NCBI GenBank assembly: GCA_037893245.1
Contig: JBAIAA010000252.1
Location: 526,501 to 590,500 of the forward strand
Direction: 5' to 3'
DNA: 64,000 nucleotides
From: Crossaster papposus
Lineage: Eukaryota; Echinodermata; Asteroidea; Velatida; Solasteridae
Under the pieces are notes generated by a model. That model made no database searches. It was not told where the DNA came from and was given only the letters and a program-made list of their open reading frames with translations. Positions 62,001-64,000 of the stretch are shown piece by piece (the stretch's first letter is position 1; each line of letters opens with the position of its first letter). The position numbers were made by a program, and so were the translations under genes.

Positions 62001-63978
62001 ATGATGCCAAAAGATGAACAAAACAATAATATTTGTTGCCTTGGTTTTTGTTTAATAGTGTACCCAAAGAAGAGAACCTTCCTTCGCCCAGCGAGCCTCG
62101 ATTTGTGTTTTTAGAAAAGAGTGGCAACAGTTTGGGAGTTGGGGTATTTGGCGGAAACGCCGTTGGAATCTTTGTCTATGAGGTACAGCCAGATGGAGTA
62201 GCTGCTAAGCCGAACGGATTACAAGTTGGAGATCAGATTCTAGAGGTACGCAGCGATTACTTGAATACATTTCTTTAAAAAAGAAATCGGGTGAAGTCTA
62301 AAAAATATTATTGTGGTGCTTATATCGTGCTTTATACAAATGTACTTAATTTGTATTATTAATCCAGCATATGCATTACAGAATACTAACATATCGTGAA
62401 TCATTTCCTGGTATTTTTGCACACACTGTAGAGATTTAAGCTAACAAAAATAACATTTTAACATGAAATTTGTATTTGTGGAAAAAAAATAAAATAGTTA
62501 GAGATCAACCTGATATTGAAGAAAAAAATGAACGTGTTGGATAAGATTTGTGGATTTGGAAACTGGAATTGGTTGGCAACTTTCTCTTCCGATAAATTGC
62601 GTGTTTTTTTCTGTGGTTGAATCTTTTGCAGTTCAATGGAGTTGATTTGCGCAGTGCTACTGCTGAGCAGGCCGCAGTGGAACTACAGAAACAGACAGAA
62701 AAAGTCTCCATACTGGCGCAGTACAATATCGCAAGTGAGTTCTTAATAACCTCTTTAGCCAATCAAACACCTGTATTAGACTATTTGAGATTCCCTTGTT
62801 AATCAATAAAACTATGTGACGGTGCTCGGGGAGTCTTGGGCTATACAGAGAGTAACAATAATATTAGTTTCAATATTATAAATCGGCAAGGCGGGACTTA
62901 AACTTGTGACCTCCGGAGGTCGCAGATTAGCCGATTTCTTTGTTTACTTGGAAATTAATGCAAATTTACCTAGTCAGTTTCTCTGTTTTTACCTGCAGAA
63001 TTCAACAAGATAAAAGACCAACATGGCGACTCAATGTACATCCAAGCCATGGTAGATTATGAGGCTGAGACAGTGGACCAGCTATCCTTCCGTAGAGATG
63101 ACATCCTGTACGTTGACGACACCATGTACAATGGCGAAGTAGGAGTGTGGTCAGCCTGGTTGCTGGATCCTATCGGCAAGAAGACAAGGATGGGACAGAT
63201 ACCTAGCAAGGCACTGTAAGTAGGACAGGCAATCACAAGTCAATCATAAGATAGTCACAAGCCAATCATAAGATAGTCACAAGCCAATCATAAGATAGTC
63301 ACAAGCCAAGCAATAGCCAGTTGTAATCCAATCATAATCCAGTCGCAAGCCAATCAGAAGCAGGTCGCAAGCCAATTATAAGCTGGTCACAATCCAATCA
63401 ATAGCCGGTCGCAATCCAATCATAAGCTGGTCGCAAGCTAATCTTAAGCCGGTCACAATCCAATTAATAGCCTGTCACAAGCCAATCAATAGCCAATCGC
63501 AATAAATCGTAAGCTGGTTGCAATCCAATCATAAGCCAGTCACGATCCAGTCACAAGTCAATCAAAGGCAACCACAAGTCAAACATAAACATTGAAATCT
63601 GTAATCGCTAATAACAAAGCAATCACAAGTCAATCAAAAACATTTACATTGTAATTACAATCAGATGCCAATCATAGGCCAATCACAATTCTAAATCAAG
63701 AGAGTCACAAGCAAATCATTACAAGTCACAAACCAATCATTACAAGTCACAAACTACTGCACTGGTTATCATTTCTCTGTGCAGACTTCAGAAGGATCAA
63801 GCCCGCAAGCGTACCATCTCCCAAGGTCTTCAGGAGGAGGAATTACGCAGCGCCTCGTCAAGACGCAACGCCGGCCCCGCCCGACGCAGCCTCTTCAGAC
63901 GTAAGAAACACCAGCGCAATAACTCTGACAGCAAAGAGCACAGTGAAGGATCAGTGACCGATGTTCCTATTCAGGAGG
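14373..63978 (+). CDS. DLG5: DLG5 (Disks large homolog 5) MAGUK scaffold, 16 exons, 3' end beyond window
   Basis: Joined exons encode about 1998 codons in one frame. Approximate residues: CARD-like 8-95, Ser/acidic linker 104-123, coiled coil 150-700, PDZ1 729-803, PDZ2 809-887, disordered linker to about 1624 with polyQ 1052-1065, PDZ3 1628-1708, PDZ4 1778-1860, SH3 1873-1934, basic hook region from 1940. The guanylate-kinase-like domain is outside the window. The domain order is unique to DLG5, and motifs known from human DLG5 recur: GSSEVLNKMYDTA, IRTLCDKLRRERDRAVS, DSAIDADSQEWETE and FRRDDILYVDDT. The family acts at the plasma membrane and cell junctions in polarity, cadherin trafficking and Hippo/Hedgehog signalling. 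The first two introns are about 19 kb each and the rest are short. Two further first exons could give alternative N-termini. Confidence 0.95.
16561..16590 (+). repeat. Poly(C) run, 30 bases
   Basis: Thirty C in a row within DLG5 intron 1. A G-run of 23 lies about 330 bp downstream on the same strand. Confidence 0.9.
16921..16943 (+). repeat. Poly(G) run, 23 bases
   Basis: Twenty-three G, preceded by ggggga. It is complementary to the poly(C) run at 16561. Confidence 0.9.
21985..22245 (+). mobile_element. tRNA-derived SINE, plus strand
   Basis: Pol III box A TGGCTGAGCAGTT (21995-22007) and box B GGTTCAAGTCC (22055-22065) are correctly ordered. The tail contains ccttaagcaaggcacttaac twice (a local duplication of about 37 bp at 22081-22154) and aacccagtaacacttatc. 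The 3' end is truncated relative to the copy at 1497. Confidence 0.85.
22420..22664 (+). mobile_element. MITE-like element, family A
   Basis: 245 bp bounded by TTAACCAGTTCG and CGAACTGGTTAA. Shared blocks with the copy at 31-238 include ccgggaagcacacccaagca, tttccggccttgctcg and tgcgtcatccgttttgaatc (the last on the opposite strand there). Confidence 0.88.
24951..25235 (+). repeat. Diverged tandem duplication, offset about 160 bp
   Basis: 24951-25080 and 25111-25230 align: agtacacaacattaaaaatg with agtactcaacgttaaaaacg, ccttctttcacgatgtttga with ccttctttcaagatgtttga, tttccaggaaacttttgtta with gtccaggaacacttttccat. Confidence 0.75.
25921..25965 (+). repeat. 12-bp tandem repeat
   Basis: Three to four copies of gagatgagcttg in DLG5 intron 1. 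Confidence 0.85.
29945..30119 (+). CDS. Candidate alternative first exon of DLG5
   Basis: ATG at 29945 opens 58 codons plus one base, ending AAAAG|gtgaga, a good donor in phase 1. That phase fits the next DLG5 exons (33985 or 53066). The peptide begins MLTMIVQDGRVHSGSC and ends with a basic LPKRRRKGK. Two ATGGCCGCC motifs and a CACGTG E-box lie inside, so it may instead be a non-coding promoter-proximal exon. There is no similarity support. Confidence 0.3.
31387..31679 (+). mobile_element. MITE-like element, family A, diverged
   Basis: Starts TTAACCAGTTTG, contains gcgggattgttttcacgaac, cgggttcaggccagcat and tttccggccttgctcgtaac, and ends with a degraded terminus (gtgaactggctgaa). It has a tandem doubling of gctcattgtaa. 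Confidence 0.8.
33985..34044 (+). CDS. DLG5: DLG5 exon 2, Ser/acidic linker micro-exon (60 nt)
   Basis: Excellent acceptor (cttatttttctctag) and perfect donor (gtaagt), length 60, phase 1 at both ends, so it can be included or skipped without a frame change. It encodes SSQSTVSSYTSESDVEDPR. Human DLG5 has a similar Ser-rich acidic stretch (GSTYSVLSTMPSDSESSSS) directly after its CARD, which supports the call. Confidence 0.8.
35097..35117 (+). repeat. Poly(C) run, 21 bases
   Basis: C run followed by tcaaaaaaaa in DLG5 intron 2. Confidence 0.9.
37372..37450 (-). mobile_element. Truncated SINE 3' end
   Basis: (TAA)n at 37372-37386 followed by aacatttatatctcgcactt resembles the start of the 8310 element (gtggacatttatagtgcgct). 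Only the tail end is visible. Confidence 0.4.
38863..38889 (+). repeat. Poly(G) run, 27 bases
   Basis: Twenty-seven G, then c and seven more G. It has G-quadruplex potential. Confidence 0.9.
38935..39042 (+). repeat. 20-bp minisatellite
   Basis: About five copies of gaccattggaagatggcttg, slightly diverged, just after the poly(G) run. Confidence 0.92.
39606..39690 (-). mobile_element. tRNA-like SINE head, minus strand
   Basis: On the minus strand, box A TGGCCTAGCGGT and box B GGTTCAAATCC are about 30 bases apart. Flanks do not form an acceptor stem, so a functional tRNA gene is unlikely. Confidence 0.55.
41408..41429 (+). repeat. Poly(G) run, 22 bases
   Basis: G run in DLG5 intron 2, followed by t and six G. 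Confidence 0.9.
44743..45055. mobile_element. MITE-like element, family B, near-perfect hairpin
   Basis: 313 bp from TTAAAGGTAG to CTACCTTTAA. The two halves (roughly 44743-44883 and 44918-45055) are inverted repeats, for example ctagcaaaatgattgcgcta paired with tagcgcaatcattttgctag, with a short AT-rich centre. As single-stranded nucleic acid it would fold into one long hairpin. No ORF. Confidence 0.88.
45452..45650 (+). repeat. Pyrimidine-rich minisatellite
   Basis: Copies of ccccttgccctgtcct and ccccctaccccttgccctgt with variable length. The minus strand reads as a Gly/Arg-rich ORF, which is only a product of the repeat. Confidence 0.92.
46485..46640 (+). repeat. 32-33-bp tandem repeat
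   Basis: About four to five units of gtcctacttttatcctgatg-ttgtcctccaaa. The same unit is seen twice at 8765-8825 after a SINE box B, which links this array to a SINE family tail. Confidence 0.85.
49323..49655 (+). pseudogene. Unidentified decayed coding fragment
   Basis: A coding-like frame (…LPKSLTKKVNNLSQALG, LYTKKRENKCLPQESIKYG) runs from 49323 to an A7 run near 49493. One frame over, it continues as SIVDIKEREIIPVANPENTG and DHGVIKIVTHPKG to a TGA at 49607, with more sense codons (QHMLATGLKTVKLSVG) after it. Codon third positions look coding-like. I do not recognise the protein. It would be a pseudogene with one frameshift and one nonsense change, or chance. Confidence 0.3.
52650..52926 (+). 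CDS. DLG5: Probable alternative first exon of DLG5 (CARD-less N-terminus)
   Basis: ATG at 52650 (atcATGG) follows an in-frame TGA at 52626 and opens 92 codons plus one base, ending TCAG|gtaggt. The phase 1 end fits exon 3, which starts only 140 bp downstream, giving LVSLSG joined to PRLLLPPG. The peptide begins MASQLATRKQREKPSKAL and is basic, with no known domain. Codon use looks coding-like. It would replace the CARD by an unrelated 92-residue N-terminus from a promoter near 52.2-52.6 kb. Without transcripts this remains inference. Confidence 0.5.
53066..54722 (+). CDS. DLG5: DLG5 exon 3, long coiled coil
   Basis: Acceptor tttcttgacag, donor AA|gtaagt, 1657 nt. It starts GPRLLLPPGQQNGHSS, has a His-rich patch (CHHHSHRN), then about 480 residues of charged heptad-like sequence full of ERD/ERN repeats. 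GSSEVLNKMYDTAWDK and IRTLCDKLRRERDRAVS are nearly the same as in human DLG5. The coiled coil serves for self-association and partner binding in this family. One exon encodes what I expect to be several exons in vertebrates. Confidence 0.95.
54723..57007 (+). other. DLG5 intron 3
   Basis: 2.3 kb, AT-rich, no coding signal. It has ACATGTAC repeats near 55.8 kb, and ends in an extreme C-rich pyrimidine tract (C21 at 56965-56985, then CT-rich) directly before the acceptor. Confidence 0.8.
56965..56985 (+). repeat. Poly(C) run forming the pyrimidine tract of a DLG5 acceptor
   Basis: C21, then tcccccctcccctccttcccag, leads directly to the acceptor of exon 4 at 57007. There is almost no T in the 40 bases before the splice site. 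Confidence 0.9.
57008..57146 (+). CDS. DLG5: DLG5 exon 4, end of coiled coil
   Basis: Acceptor ccttcccag, donor CGG|gtcagt. It encodes DKMQKQSEKDLHTGMKKLM and SRDSAIDADSQEWETE. The DSAID-DS-EWETE block is a DLG5 signature just before PDZ1. Confidence 0.93.
57355..57482 (+). CDS. DLG5: DLG5 exon 5, first half of PDZ1
   Basis: Acceptor ctgtttag, donor AA|gtgagt. It encodes VLGFDFGDSKDYTQIPDDC and SKVDKGSLADGRLK. The carboxylate-binding loop is the DLG5-type VLGFDF, unlike the usual GLGF of other MAGUKs. Confidence 0.93.
57604..57706 (+). CDS. DLG5: DLG5 exon 6, second half of PDZ1
   Basis: Acceptor cttgaccacag, donor ATG|gtgagt. It encodes VNDYVLRVNDIDLTNGDRS and ARGVINM, the helix and last strand of PDZ1. 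Confidence 0.92.
57915..58085 (+). CDS. DLG5: DLG5 exon 7, end of PDZ1 and most of PDZ2
   Basis: Acceptor attgtcgacag, donor TCG|gtgagt, 57 codons. VVKRRR closes PDZ1. PDZ2 runs from KFCPVTLFLTNKDHGVTLES to GLMVGDRMVS. A phase 0 intron cuts just before VNG, as in PDZ3 and PDZ4 before FNG. Confidence 0.93.
58428..60594 (+). CDS. DLG5: DLG5 exon 8, end of PDZ2 and large disordered linker
   Basis: 2167 nt (722 codons), acceptor tcttag, donor AAAAG|gtaaga. The first 30 residues (VNGESVVNKQAQAVQELL...) finish PDZ2. The rest is Ser/Pro/Gln/His-rich and probably disordered, with NISIQTELT (human NNSTQTDIF), STWPKSRGPPEVYLA (human has TWPK), a PPKPPSR SH3-ligand-like motif and a run of 14 Gln. Many Ser-x-x-Ser and Arg-x-x-Ser sites suggest phosphorylation. 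Vertebrate DLG5 also has one very large exon here. Confidence 0.95.
59013..59054 (+). repeat. CAG/CAA repeat encoding polyglutamine (14 Gln) in DLG5
   Basis: Fourteen in-frame Gln codons, thirteen CAG with one CAA interruption, follow GQLP and precede HSHQSS. It is likely length-polymorphic. The surrounding sequence is low complexity. Confidence 0.95.
60748..60886 (+). CDS. DLG5: DLG5 exon 9, Ser-rich region before PDZ3
   Basis: Acceptor catcccgacag, donor GG|gtaagt. It encodes SVSSSSGGRDNQLSHSLHSN and SVSSFSEPEVIVRRCPG. Human DLG5 has a comparable Ser-rich stretch before PDZ3. Confidence 0.9.
61007..61160 (+). CDS. DLG5: DLG5 exon 10, first half of PDZ3
   Basis: Acceptor tatgccacag, donor GAG|gtaata. 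It encodes RTIEIEKSNEPLGIRIIRG and GGIFVHTVTPGSLAERAELQ, ending GDQILE. The binding loop is PLGI. A phase 0 intron precedes FNG. Confidence 0.94.
61347..61449 (+). CDS. DLG5: DLG5 exon 11, second half of PDZ3
   Basis: Acceptor tgttttacag, donor A|gtaagt. It encodes FNGLNLRQATYDQAAIILS and NSISMLVKYKIK. It is 103 nt, the same length and phase as the PDZ4 counterpart (62632-62734). Confidence 0.93.
61569..61731 (+). CDS. DLG5: DLG5 exon 12, linker between PDZ3 and PDZ4
   Basis: Acceptor ttctttcag, donor ACAC|gtaagt. It encodes KMQRDSMCDSEETTPTSTPG and TPPTPRASRIYT, a Thr/Ser/Pro linker. Human DLG5 has a TTTPEHPS/STPPAK linker here. Confidence 0.9.
62059..62245 (+). CDS. DLG5: DLG5 exon 13, first half of PDZ4
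   Basis: Acceptor gtttaatag, donor GAG|gtacgc. It encodes EPRFVFLEKSGNSLGVGVFG and GIFVYEVQPDGVAAKPNGLQ, ending GDQILE. The binding loop is SLGVGV. Confidence 0.93.
62632..62734 (+). CDS. DLG5: DLG5 exon 14, second half of PDZ4
   Basis: Acceptor cttttgcag, donor GCAA|gtgagt. It encodes FNGVDLRSATAEQAAVELQ and VSILAQYNIA. Confidence 0.93.
62999..63215 (+). CDS. DLG5: DLG5 exon 15, SH3 domain
   Basis: Acceptor tacctgcag, donor CACT|gtaagt. It encodes SMYIQAMVDYEAETVDQLS, FRRDDILYVDDT and WSAWLLDP ending GQIPSKAL. The MAGUK-type SH3 with ILYVDDT is near-identical to human DLG5 (FKKDDILYVDDT). Confidence 0.95.
63216..63784 (+). repeat. Intronic minisatellite of about 22 bp (DLG5 intron 15)
   Basis: Almost the entire intron consists of diverged copies of a unit such as aagccaatcataagatagtc, with variants such as aatccaatcataagccggtc. 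Period varies around 20-23 bp. The array starts about 20 bases after the donor and ends near 63750, before the acceptor tctctgtgcag. Confidence 0.9.
63785..63978 (+). CDS. DLG5: DLG5 exon 16, basic SH3-GUK linker (hook)
   Basis: Acceptor ctctgtgcag, donor GAGG|gtaagc. It encodes RKRTISQGLQEEELRSASSR and ARRSLFRRKKHQRNNSDSKE. Human DLG5 has ARRSFFRRKHKHKRSGSKDG here. The frame continues past the window to the GUK domain. Confidence 0.93.
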
Positions 63979-64000
63979 GTAAGCAGTCTTATGGCTGGTC

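Noticed and set aside
1-64000. Bacterial-type operon, CRISPR array, phage or viral genes
   Set aside because: No long uninterrupted gene clusters, spacer-repeat arrays or viral proteins are visible; gene structure is that of an animal genome.

Overview
The window is animal (metazoan) genomic DNA. Small coding exons with GT/AG junctions sit in long AT-rich introns full of SINE-like, MITE-like and simple repeats. No bacterial-style operon, CRISPR array or phage gene is visible. The two genes, the tRNA-derived SINEs and the many short TTAA-flanked elements fit a marine invertebrate deuterostome. An echinoderm is my best guess, but this is inference and no species marker was found.

Both recognisable genes lie on the + strand. 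Gene 1 (about 3578-9857, 5' end outside the window or unrecognised) is the 3' half of an Enigma-family gene of the PDLIM5/PDLIM7/LDB3 (Zasp) type. It has a proline-rich linker, then three C-terminal LIM domains, a stop at 9855-9857 and a long AT-rich 3' UTR to about 12.15 kb. Gene 2 (14373-63978, 3' end outside the window) is DLG5, a MAGUK scaffold. In order it encodes a CARD-like N-terminus, a short Ser-rich linker exon, a very long coiled coil, PDZ1, PDZ2, a 722-codon exon of mainly disordered Ser/Pro/Gln-rich sequence, PDZ3, PDZ4, SH3 and the start of the basic SH3-GUK linker. The GUK domain lies beyond the window. The chained exons keep one reading frame for about 1998 codons.

Layout: 1-3577 repeats and no recognised exon; 3578-9857 LIM gene; 9858-12150 its 3' UTR; 12150-14372 intergenic DNA and DLG5 promoter/5' UTR; 14683-33984 and 34045-53065 two DLG5 introns of about 19 kb each, rich in repeats, with two candidate alternative first exons (29945-30119 and 52650-52926); 53066-63978 the compact remainder of DLG5.

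Both products are cytoskeletal or junctional scaffolds: Enigma proteins at actin/alpha-actinin structures, DLG5 at cell junctions and in polarity and Hippo signalling. They need not act together. No wholly new multi-gene system was found. The most interesting items are the phase-compatible alternative N-termini of DLG5, a four-copy tandem duplication covering the end of a LIM exon and its splice donor, several TTAA-flanked MITE families, an overrepresented ACCGGT/ACATGT palindrome, long poly(C)/poly(G) runs, and an unidentified decayed coding fragment at 49.3-49.7 kb.
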